This document shows positions 1 to 7,937 of a stretch of DNA of 36,053 nt, piece after piece. The translations under genes were made by a program, and so were the position numbers. How positions within the stretch are numbered: position 1 is the stretch's first letter; each line of letters starts with the position of its first letter. Source of the stretch: an uncultured Blautia sp. (lineage in GTDB: Bacteria > Bacillota > Clostridia > Lachnospirales > Lachnospiraceae). The notes under the pieces were generated by a model. That model had not been told where the DNA came from, ran no database searches, and saw only the letters and a list, made by a program, of their open reading frames with translations. The stretch covers positions 1-36,053 of the forward strand of contig CAKRXU010000029.1 in assembly GCA_934424575.1 (NCBI GenBank), given 5' to 3'.

Positions 1-414
1 TCACTGATTGACTTTAGCATAATCTTGCTTAAAGTTTTATATACAACCCTTTCATCTTCCGTCAGATCCAGGTCTTTTTCAAAAACACCCGTCTCTACGG
101 ACGGGTGCATTCAAAAAGCAATTCGATATATTCAGCAAAATACAAACCAACATCTTACAGTTGGCGATGTAGCAAGTTATGTTGGATTCAGTAAATCGTA
201 TTTTTCTGCTTATTTTAAAAAGACACTTGGCTTTTCTGTCAGTGCATTTATTCTGCGCTGTAAACTGGAAGAAGGAAAAGAATTGCTGCAGTATACCAAT
301 AAATCAATCAGTACGATCAGCACCTTTCTCTGCTTTTCCAGCCAGAGTCATTTTCAGACTGCCTTCAAAAAACAGTTTGGAATCACACCTGCCGAATATC
401 GACGGAAAGGTTAG
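1..414 (+). CDS. AraC-family transcriptional regulator, C-terminal part (5' end outside window)
   Basis: The frame is open from base 1 to a TAG stop at 412-414, so only the C-terminal part of the protein is present and the true start lies upstream. The last 100 residues or so form a typical AraC/XylS DNA-binding domain with two helix-turn-helix units. The first is around LTVGDVASYVGFSKSYFSAYF, given here as the segment starting LTVGDVA and ending SYFSAYF. The second ends in the signature FKKQFGITPAEYRRKG. The N-terminal effector domain is missing, so neither the ligand nor the targets can be named. It could also be the output domain of a YesN-like response regulator. The gene converges on the minus-strand nuclease/ATPase gene and their ends overlap by 4 bases. 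Confidence 0.85.
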   Translation, partial: SLIDFSIILLKVLYTTLSSSVRSRSFSKTPVSTDGCIQKAIRYIQQNTNQHLTVGDVASYVGFSKSYFSAYFKKTLGFSVSAFILRCKLEEGKELLQYTNKSISTISTFLCFSSQSHFQTAFKKQFGITPAEYRRKG

Positions 415-1868
415 ACTCTGCCCGGCTGCAAAAGTGTCAGTAGTGTTTCGTACACATCTTCATTTTGTTTGACGATTATGGAAAGCTCCTCCTTTGCCTG
501 ATTCAGCTGATGGAACAGGCTGCGGACTTCGGATCCGTTTCCTTCACAGGAATATCTGGAGCGAAGATAGCCGTTTTTATCGTAATAATAACGATCATCC
601 AGTACAGTAGCAAGGCATTTTGTGTCCCTGACAGCAGTTATTTCCATTTCATGGTTTCTGGTGCAGACCGGTGGTCTGTACTGATATCCCTGACTGATAT
701 AATCCTTCAGCAACATCTCTGTCTCACCCTCATCATTTGCATATACAGCAGAAACATGGGGATAAGAATTGGCTGTTTTTCTTCCCGTATAATGCATCAT
801 GTTCTGAATGAATGAGGACAGTTCTGCATTGGTCCGGATTCGGTTAGTCAGATGAAACATATGGATCTCCGGCAGATTCTCTATAAGTTTTATGGTGTCT
901 GTGCCCAGTTCGTCCGGACATATGGCATCTTCAGAGTCACTGGAAAAGATGAGTGGAAAATGTCCATTGTACTGTTTTAACAAAATCTGCAGTTTTTCGG
1001 CAGAAAGTAAATGTGTCTCATCTACCAGAACTGCACTGTAAGCTTCCAGCGATACTTCTTCTGTCAGCTGGTCATCTGCCAGGAAATCAATGCGCCTCAA
1101 ACGTTCATGCAAAATTTTCCATTCGCTGCCGGCATTTCCGCAGTGAATGATCAGAACCTGCTGACGTCTGGACAGTTTCATGGCAATATCATAAAGAAGA
1201 AGCGTTTTTCCCGTTCCGGGAAGACCGGTAAAACAAAAATATCCATACCGCCCGATCCGAAGTTTCTTCAGAATCTGACGCTGGATATCTCTCTGCTGGG
1301 ATGTCAGGAAATATTCTTTTTTCAGGAAACGGGCCGGCTCTGAGACCGGAGAAATCAGGTACAGCTCTGCCTGAAACAGATCATCAATATCTCCCCGATA
1401 ATCGCTGCTCTCTTTCTGCAGAGCCCTGCACAGATCCTTCCAGTCTGCGTCCACAATGTGGTCATGATTGGTAAGTCTTACAAGCCTGTCCTGACTGCTG
1501 ATATAGGTGTAAGACTGTATGGTGCAGCCCAGGACAGAAAGATAGTAGCGGTTTTGCATGAGCTGTTTACGGATTGCTTCATCAGAGACGACTCCGCTTT
1601 TTAATTCGATATTTATGATCTGATCCTCTTTGATCTGAAGAAGATCGAATTCTTTTCCGAGTCTGGGAATCTGATAAGAATAAAAGAAACGCAGAGAATA
1701 TACGTTATCCATGTATGTCTCCAATCGAAGCACCAGCGACTTCATACTTTCCAGTTCCCATTCCCGTATTTTCAGAAAGTGCTCTCTGTCTGACAACTGG
1801 CGTTCCAGTTTTGACAGAGAGGATAAATTCTGATTTCTTGTGATCGTGTATATGGATATGGATCTCAT
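411..1868 (-). CDS. PD-(D/E)XK-like nuclease domain fused to a Schlafen-group-3/DUF2075-type P-loop ATPase
   Basis: This is a 485-residue, predicted cytoplasmic protein. The N-terminal third looks nuclease-like: residues 71-92 read GKEFDLL, a strand, then IELKSG, which places D75, E88 and K90 as a PD-(D/E)XK (NERD-like) triad. A P-loop domain follows, with Walker A GLPGTGKT at 215-222, Walker B LVDETH at 281-286 and a post-Walker-B motif LTNRIRTN near 340-347. The order matches helicase-like proteins of the SLFN-g3/DUF2075 group. The C-terminal part retains DDRYYYDKNGYLR. The GQEFD-like and Arg-rich motifs I would expect on either side of it appear degenerate (RDTKC, LNQAKEEL); this is judged from memory of the family. 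The gene starts 11 bases after the NUDIX gene, so the two are probably cotranscribed. The substrate is unknown; nucleic-acid processing or defence is an inference. Confidence 0.7.
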   Translation of the reverse strand: MRSISIYTITRNQNLSSLSKLERQLSDREHFLKIREWELESMKSLVLRLETYMDNVYSLRFFYSYQIPRLGKEFDLLQIKEDQIINIELKSGVVSDEAIRKQLMQNRYYLSVLGCTIQSYTYISSQDRLVRLTNHDHIVDADWKDLCRALQKESSDYRGDIDDLFQAELYLISPVSEPARFLKKEYFLTSQQRDIQRQILKKLRIGRYGYFCFTGLPGTGKTLLLYDIAMKLSRRQQVLIIHCGNAGSEWKILHERLRRIDFLADDQLTEEVSLEAYSAVLVDETHLLSAEKLQILLKQYNGHFPLIFSSDSEDAICPDELGTDTIKLIENLPEIHMFHLTNRIRTNAELSSFIQNMMHYTGRKTANSYPHVSAVYANDEGETEMLLKDYISQGYQYRPPVCTRNHEMEITAVRDTKCLATVLDDRYYYDKNGYLRSRYSCEGNGSEVRSLFHQLNQAKEELSIIVKQNEDVYETLLTLLQPGRV

Positions 1869-1879
1869 GGCTTCTGCCT

Positions 1880-2341
1880 TTAATAAAGATTAATTTGCTT
1901 GTTTATCAGTTTCTCACCTTCATACTGCAGTTTCACAGAGAAAAATCTCTCATCTCCTGAAAGAAGCAGTTCAAGAAAGACTTTGTCCCCCTCCCATGTT
2001 GGCAGTGTCGGCACTATTGCTTTATCCTCCCAGCTAAGATCTCCTTCATTGCATTCTATCAGTTCACCGACATATTCATCTGCAGTAAATACACACATAA
2101 GCTCTGGGTCACATTCGCTGTTTATAAATGTGACCAGACCACGGAATTTATAGGATAACAGTGTCAGTCCCGTTTCTTCCTTTACCTCACGCACAAGACA
2201 TTCCTCCGGGGATTCTGTGCCTTCTGCATGTCCGCCGACTCCGATCCACTTCCCCTGGTTTATATCATTGTGCTTTTTTACTCTGTGCAGCATCAGATAC
2301 TGATCATTATTTTCTATGTAACATAAGGTTGTTATTTTCAT
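1880..2341 (-). CDS. NUDIX hydrolase
   Basis: This is a 153-residue soluble protein of normal size for a single NUDIX domain. The NUDIX box lies near residues 36-58: it begins GGHAEG and ends REVKEETG, which fits the GX5EX7REUXEEXGU consensus and provides the Mg-binding glutamates. Such enzymes hydrolyse nucleoside diphosphates linked to another group. The overall look is closest to MutT/8-oxo-dGTP diphosphatase-like members, but substrate cannot be read from sequence. The ATG is preceded by GGAGA at a suitable distance. The downstream neighbour, 11 bases away on the same strand, is the nuclease/ATPase gene; upstream is a broken histidine kinase. Whether the pair works together, for example in clearing modified nucleotides, is speculative. 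Confidence 0.9.
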   Translation of the reverse strand: MKITTLCYIENNDQYLMLHRVKKHNDINQGKWIGVGGHAEGTESPEECLVREVKEETGLTLLSYKFRGLVTFINSECDPELMCVFTADEYVGELIECNEGDLSWEDKAIVPTLPTWEGDKVFLELLLSGDERFFSVKLQYEGEKLINKQINLY

Positions 2342-2404
2342 TCTTGTCTCTCCAGTTTCTTTTATGACTGATCCTTCTTACATTACCCGAAGCATCCTTC
2401 CGGA

Positions 2405-3730
2405 TTATATTCCTTCATTTCCAAATATATTCTGCAGAGTATGCGTCAGTTCTTCGATGACAATAGGCTTGGAAAGGAAACCGTTCATACCGCAGTTCAG
2501 TGCTGTCCTTCTGTCCTCATCAAACGCATTGGCAGTCATTGCAAATATCGGAATCTGAGCCAGTGCAGGATTCTCCAGTGCACGAATATGTCCGGTGGCC
2601 TCATATCCATTCATGACAGGCATCTGTACATCCATCAGCACCAGATCATAATCTCCCGGTGTTGAGCGATAAATCTTCTCTACGACAATGGCGCCATTTT
2701 CCGCTGTGTCGACCTGGAATCCATATTCTCTGAGGATTTCTACAGCGATCTCACGATTAAGCTCGTTATCCTCTACAAGAAGGATGTGCTTATCTGTAAA
2801 ATCAGAACTTTCTTTCGGAAGAATCTCATCATCATTCTCTCCCTGCTGCTTTCCGATCGCGGTCATCAGCGTCTCTCTGAGATCTGACATAAACATCGGC
2901 TTGGAGCAGAATGCAGTGACTCCGGCAGCCTTTGCTTCTACTTCGATTTCTGACCAGTCATAGGCTGTCAGGATAATGATCGGTGTATCATCCCCGAGTC
3001 CGCGGATCTGGCGGGTAACTTCAATACCGTTCATATCCGGCAGACGCCAGTCGATGATATAGGCATGAAAAGCATCCCCCAGTTCCATGGACTGTCTGGC
3101 ACGAAGAACAGCTTCTTTACCGGACAGCGTCCATTCCGAACGCATTCCCACCTTCACAAGCATCTTTGTCACACTGTCACAGGTATTAAAATCATCGTCT
3201 ACCACCAGAGCCTTCAATCCCTCCAGCTCTGCGATCTTTTCTTCACGATGATGTTCAGGCTGAATACGCAGTGCCAGACGGACAATAAATTCACTGCCCT
3301 TCCCCTGCTCAGTCTGAATATCAATGGTACCGCCCATCATATCTACAATGTTTTTGGTGATAGCCATGCCAAGTCCCGTACCCTGGATCCTGCTGACTGT
3401 AGAAGTCCGCTCACGTTCAAATGGTGAAAAAATCCTCTGTGCAAACTCCTGGCTCATACCGATTCCATTGTCCTTCACCCGGATCTCATACAGGCCGCTG
3501 CCTCTCTGTGTACCTGGAAACTGTTTGATCCGGACAGAAACGGTCCCGCCTGCGGGAGTAAACTTAATGGCATTGGATAACAGGTTCAAAAGAACCTGGT
3601 TCAGTCGTGTCTTGTCACAATACACATCTTCATCCGTAACGTCCATGGCATCCATATAGAGTTCCAGCTGTTTTGCATGGATCTGTCCGCTGACAATCGT
3701 CTTTAGGTCATGAAGAATCTCGGACAGACT
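2405..3730 (-). pseudogene. Hybrid histidine kinase remnant: ATPase domain plus two receiver domains, 5' part lost
   Basis: The readable frame gives, in order, the end of a dimerisation/linker region (LSEILHDLKTIVSG), a HATPase_c domain with N box NLLSNAIKFTP and G boxes DNGIGM and GTGLGM, and two receiver domains. The receiver domains have phospho-acceptor regions DWRLPDMNG and MDVQMPVMNG and conserved lysines in SKPM and SKPI. The sensor region, the transmembrane segments and the phospho-accepting histidine helix are absent. The kinase frame can be followed upstream from the first internal ATG (3655) to about 3730. There it runs into an oligo-A stretch and a stop, and the sequence beyond belongs to a different gene. 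No Shine-Dalgarno sequence precedes the ATG at 3655. I read this as a truncated, probably non-functional gene; expression of a kinase-less ATPase-receiver protein is not excluded. Confidence 0.8.
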
Positions 3731-5105
3731 TTTTTTCTTCCGGATTTAACAGTGATCTTAGCGCTTCCTGCCTTCACTCCCTTTACAACACCTTTAGCAG
3801 ACACAGAAACAATTTTTTTATTTGACGAGCTGTAGATAATTTTTTCCTGTGAAGTTACTGGTGAAAGTACCGGTTTCAATGTCACAGTTTTTCCTTTTGA
3901 AATGGTATATTTTGCTTTAAGACCTGAAATATACTTCGTTCTGACAATGTCTTTCTGTACAGTAACTTTTACTTTAGCCTTTTGGCCATTGGACATTGCG
4001 ACAATAACATAAGTAGAACCTGCTTTTTTTCCGGCAGTTATTTTTCCATTTGCATTTACTCTTGCAATTGAAGTATTATCAGAATACCAGGCAACAACAC
4101 GAAAACCTGACGCTGCATTCGTCACTTTTACCGCCGATGTAGATTGTCCCTGTCTCAAAACCACAGATTTTGTGTTTAATTTTGGCACTGGTTTCGGAGT
4201 TGGTGTCGGTTTCTTAATAGCCACAGAAGTAAATTTCTGAGTAACCGATTCGATCACATCTGTGTCCTGCCATTCTGCTCCATTATAGACTTGTTTCTTG
4301 AAAAACACATAAATATTATAAGTCCTGGCCTCTGTAATCCCCCTCGGGGAACCGATTCGAAATGTTGTATTCTTCTCAGCTGATGATACTGGATTCTTCG
4401 AAAGGCTCCAGTACAGCGGAATCCATCTCTCATCACCGGAAACATATGGTGCCTTGTCATTCTGTCCTGCACCGGTTACGCGGAAGTCATAAAAGGTACC
4501 CGGAGTAAATTTCAACGGTTTCTCAAGCCCTGTGATCTTGCTCTGAGTAACCTTATAGATACGTGCTGCACGGGTGGACACCACTGCTGACGCCGGACGT
4601 TTCTTCTTAAAAGATTCCGTGTTTAATTTAAAGATGCTCATCTTTGCCTTGCCTAAGTCAGGTCTGGCACAGACAACCAGCCAGGTATCTGCCTCCGGAA
4701 CATTCGTAGCCTTAACGGTAAAGCTTGTGTCTGCTTTCGCTACGTTTGTAGCACGGCTTGCATCATACATGTTCTGGATCAGCTTTGTATCAGTACCTGC
4801 ATCTACAAAGAAGTAATACCATGTGCAATCCCGGTTACAGAAAACTGCTGGGAAACAGTTGTATGGTTCTCCCATTTCAGTGATTCACTCTGATAAGACA
4901 GATGAAAGGATGCTTCTGACGGTGTCGGTGTTCCTGGTGGTGCTTCTGGCAGAACCGAAACTCCCTCTTCTGAAGATATCATTGTTGAAGATGACTCTGA
5001 TGGCGACAACGTCATTAAATCCATATCCATAGCATCTATGTTTACACAAAATCCACTGGTTATTATCCCCATTGTAAGTAACCATACAAATAATTTCTTT
5101 TTCAA
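3731..5105 (-). pseudogene. Secreted protein with two Ig-like (Big_2) domains, frameshifted and 3'-truncated
   Basis: The 5' frame starts at a TTG (5103-5105) with GAGG eight bases upstream and encodes a signal peptide (MKKKLFVWLLTMGIITSGFC) and a Ser/Pro-rich linker. It runs to VTGIAHG and then stops at 4803. The coding continues one frame over as YYFFVDAGTDTKL, so a single base is missing near 4815-4822. The rest contains an unrecognised domain, a PTPTPKPVPK linker and two bacterial Ig-like group 2 repeats, each ending in a Big_2-style tail (NGKITAGKKAGSTYVIV and KGVVKGVKAGSAKITV). At GRKK the gene enters the histidine kinase remnant out of frame and gains a spurious tail VCPRFFMT. It is therefore damaged twice. 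A sequencing error could explain the frameshift but not the truncation. Confidence 0.8.
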
Positions 5106-5168
5106 ATTTCTACCCTCATTCCTGCTATAGTTAATTGTATATTCTTAGAATAAGAAGCGTTTAGATTT

Positions 5169-7088
5169 TTACTTAAGCTGAATTCCCCAAATCTTGCAGT
5201 CTCTGGTGCCGACAACCATGTAGCTGTCATACACAGCCGGAGAGGCCTCGATCACACCGTCACTGATCGACAGTTTATCATTCACTTCTCCTGTTTTGCC
5301 GTCAAGCAGGCGGACATCCCCCGTGCTGTTGCAGTAGAGGACTTTGCCATTTCCGTCTTTATTGTAAACGCAGACCGGTGAAGACCAGGCATAGGAGGAG
5401 GAATCCTCCCAGGCTTTGGAGCCATCGGATTTCTTAAGGCAGGCAAGAACGCCGGATGCATTGTCGGAAGTCTTGGAGACTGTGACATATATGTAATCGG
5501 AAAGGCTGTTTTTGCCACAGGCGATCGTAGACTGGACACCGCCGGAAACGCCGTCGTCTGTGTAGCATTCATAATCTGTGTGCCAGATGATCTCTCCTGT
5601 CTCTGCATCGATCTTCCAAATTGGGATGGTCGCAGAATCATTGCTTCTCCATCCCAGACGGAAGGAGGTACTTACATACAGGTAAAGATGACCATTCTCA
5701 ATTTCCAGAACCGGTGTGGAGTTGGAGTCGTCCAGGGTATCCTGTACCCACACAAGCTCCAGAGTGTTTAAGTTCAGGCACATCAGATTACCACCGTTGT
5801 CTGCCATAAATACATAACCTTTGTAAACAGCCGCGCTGTCCTCCATACCAAGCCAGAAAGACTCTGTGCTGGATCTTGTTCCGTAATAGCGCCATTTCAC
5901 GATCTTGCCCGGATTGATGGACAGAGAGCCTGTTGCCTTATCATAGCTGGTATTCAGCTTGATAAGATACAGGATTCCATTTTCTCCCGGATAGATCAGC
6001 GTGTCTGTCTCTTCGTCAACCAGTGCGGAACCATCGAAGAAACTTAAAGAACCTCGAAGGGAAAACTCATCATTATCCCCAAATGTGTACATAACACTGC
6101 AGTCGATCAGATTGACAACAAAAACTCTCGCTGTTCCCTCGTCACTGTTATATCCAGCCCCGACATACATGATCGGATATCCTCGCGGATCGAGTGCACC
6201 TGCACCTTTGAAGGTGTAGCCCAGATACAGAGGATCACGTGTTTTTTCTCCTGTTTTGAGATCGAGGAAATAAACATTTCCGTCCATGCAGGCGTAGATC
6301 ACTTCCACCAGATCATCGTCTGCTTTGGCTTTTTCTGTCATGTTCATGTGGGCTTTGACTTCTTTTGGCCATTTCATCATCAATGGCTGTCCGGTCCAGC
6401 CGCTTCCGGTCCAGACGGTGTCACCGGATGCAAGAGATCCTGTATCGGCAGACCATAATCCATTGAGCTTATAGTTGGTCATATTTGCATAGCCGTATGT
6501 AGGATTGTCACGGAAACTGTTTCCTCTGAATGTAACGATTCCGTCGACATCTGTGTAATCCTCTCCTACGTTAAACCGGATATCTCCATCCGGCTGATAA
6601 TCAGAAATATTTTCAAGCTGATTTCCATCTACTTCTATATTTGTATAGCTGATCAGATTCTCCGGCTTTGTTGAATCTACGCAGTGAGGTTCAAAAGCAA
6701 TCTCCTTTGTCTCTTCCATTTCAACAACATCTTCCTCTGCTTTGGCACTTTTTGCCATAGCCTCTTTGGTTTTCTTGTTGTCAGATCCTTTTCCTGATGA
6801 AAAAATCCTGCTTCCCGCAAGCCCAAGCAGGAATACCAGAATAAGGATGCCCGCGATCTTAACCTGCGGTTTCAGGCGGAAACGTCTTCTTCTGCGGCGT
6901 CTTCTCTGTCTGGACGCTGTGGAATGATGTGCTGCTGCCTGATTCGGATGCTTTCTCACATCCTGCTGGTGATGATTTTCTCCTGGGCGGGCAGACTTCG
7001 GTGCTGCTGCCTTTTTTCTTGATGAAGCCTGGACAGGTTTCGCCTGATACCGGCTCTGTCTGACATGTGTATTTCTTTTCTGTTCCAT
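5169..7088 (-). CDS. Membrane-anchored PQQ-like beta-propeller protein
   Basis: This is a 639-residue type II membrane protein. The start at 7088 is chosen because GAGGAGG lies six bases upstream; a longer frame exists but lacks a ribosome site. Residues 1-75 are a very basic, Gln/His/Ala-rich cytoplasmic tail ending in a run of eight arginines. One transmembrane helix follows (about 76-95, VKIAGILILVFLLGLAG), then a large extracellular region. The outer region is a repeated beta-propeller of the PQQ/WD-like class, with blades such as GNVYFLDLKTGEKTRDPL, GGNLMCLNLNTLELVW and GEIIWHTDYE. Members are often annotated as pyrroloquinoline-quinone binding, but no dehydrogenase catalytic features are visible, so an adhesion, scaffold or sensing role is more likely. 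It has its own promoter and faces away from the histidine operon terminator. Confidence 0.8.
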   Translation of the reverse strand: MEQKRNTHVRQSRYQAKPVQASSRKKAAAPKSARPGENHHQQDVRKHPNQAAAHHSTASRQRRRRRRRRFRLKPQVKIAGILILVFLLGLAGSRIFSSGKGSDNKKTKEAMAKSAKAEEDVVEMEETKEIAFEPHCVDSTKPENLISYTNIEVDGNQLENISDYQPDGDIRFNVGEDYTDVDGIVTFRGNSFRDNPTYGYANMTNYKLNGLWSADTGSLASGDTVWTGSGWTGQPLMMKWPKEVKAHMNMTEKAKADDDLVEVIYACMDGNVYFLDLKTGEKTRDPLYLGYTFKGAGALDPRGYPIMYVGAGYNSDEGTARVFVVNLIDCSVMYTFGDNDEFSLRGSLSFFDGSALVDEETDTLIYPGENGILYLIKLNTSYDKATGSLSINPGKIVKWRYYGTRSSTESFWLGMEDSAAVYKGYVFMADNGGNLMCLNLNTLELVWVQDTLDDSNSTPVLEIENGHLYLYVSTSFRLGWRSNDSATIPIWKIDAETGEIIWHTDYECYTDDGVSGGVQSTIACGKNSLSDYIYVTVSKTSDNASGVLACLKKSDGSKAWEDSSSYAWSSPVCVYNKDGNGKVLYCNSTGDVRLLDGKTGEVNDKLSISDGVIEASPAVYDSYMVVGTRDCKIWGIQLK

Positions 7089-7135
7089 TACTCCCTCCTC
7101 AAAAAATCTGCCATATTTCGGCACAAACTCTCCCC

Positions 7136-7164
7136 ATTATACAACAAAAATCCCGGAGAATCAA
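7136..7164 (-). promoter_or_regulatory. Sigma-A promoter of the beta-propeller gene
   Basis: On the minus strand TTGATT (7159-7164) is followed after exactly 17 bases by TATAAT (7136-7141). The start codon is about 45 bases downstream. The -35 box sits in the loop of the upstream terminator hairpin. Confidence 0.75.
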
Positions 7165-7174
7165 ATCCTCCGGG
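7144..7174 (-). terminator. Rho-independent terminator of the his operon
   Basis: Read on the minus strand, CCCGGAG (7168-7174) pairs with CTCCGGG (7152-7158) around a nine-base loop and is followed by ATTTTTGTT. It lies 15 bases after the glycosyltransferase stop codon, so it ends the his transcript. Confidence 0.85.
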
Positions 7175-7188
7175 ACAATACTTACTGT

Positions 7189-7920
7189 TCACTCTGTTCG
7201 CAGTAACCTGTTTATCTTTCGGAAATCTCTGACAGCCTGTCTGCCGATTCCGAAAATCTTTTTCATGTTGATGGAATTCACTCCACCCTGCCTTGGACGG
7301 AAGGTGATCGGAATGTATTTGACCTTGCAGCCTTTCTTTGCATAGATCACAGAAAGAATGACATTGGAAAGATTGAAATCCTTCGGGATAAGGCCGATAT
7401 ATTTCTGAAGTGTCGTTGCTTTCATCAGGCGGAACGGGGTGTTGGCATCTGTCACAGAAACTCCGAAGCAGACACGAATGACCAGGCGAAGCGTCTTTGT
7501 AACAAAGACACGGTTTCCTCCATCCTGGCGCTTATTTCTCCATCCAATGACCATGTCATAGGATTCCTTCTGTTTCCAGAATGGTTCAAATTCCTCCGGA
7601 AGCGTCTGACCATCGGAATCGGTCTGGAAGATATAATCTGCGCCATGTTCCAGTGCATAATGATATCCATATAATACCGTTGCGCCATGGCCGCCATTTG
7701 GCTTGGTCAGTGGCTCAAATAATGGATGTGTCTTAGCATACTCCTGCATGATCGCATAAGTATCATCCTTACTTCCGTCATCGATCACGACCAGACGGGA
7801 TTCTCCATTGCCGAAATGCTTCTCTACTACCGGATACCAGTCATTCAATACCTGATAAATATTGTCACGCTCATTATATGCCGGTATGACAATATACAAC
7901 TTCTCTCTTACTGCACTCAA
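7189..7920 (-). CDS. Family 2 glycosyltransferase (dolichyl-phosphate-mannose-synthase-like)
   Basis: This is a 243-residue GT-A-fold enzyme. The N-terminal strand VIPAYNERDNI, the nucleotide-sugar motif VVIDDGSKDDT and the metal-binding stretch QTDSDGQ are those of GT2 enzymes that transfer a sugar from a nucleotide donor to a polyprenyl phosphate or another acceptor. No transmembrane segments are obvious, so it acts on the cytoplasmic side. The start is a TTG with AGGAG eight bases upstream; no better start exists. It is the last gene before the his operon terminator, 17 bases after the HisIE fusion, and so should be cotranscribed with histidine genes. No biochemical link between the two is evident. 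Donor and acceptor are unknown. Confidence 0.85.
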   Translation of the reverse strand: MSAVREKLYIVIPAYNERDNIYQVLNDWYPVVEKHFGNGESRLVVIDDGSKDDTYAIMQEYAKTHPLFEPLTKPNGGHGATVLYGYHYALEHGADYIFQTDSDGQTLPEEFEPFWKQKESYDMVIGWRNKRQDGGNRVFVTKTLRLVIRVCFGVSVTDANTPFRLMKATTLQKYIGLIPKDFNLSNVILSVIYAKKGCKVKYIPITFRPRQGGVNSINMKKIFGIGRQAVRDFRKINRLLRTE

Positions 7921-7937
7921 TATAAAAGCTCCTATTA

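Noticed and set aside
5140..5152. 13-base palindrome TATTCTTAGAATA upstream of the Ig-like pseudogene
   Set aside because: It is short and AT-rich, with no promoter alignment or U-run to give it a role.
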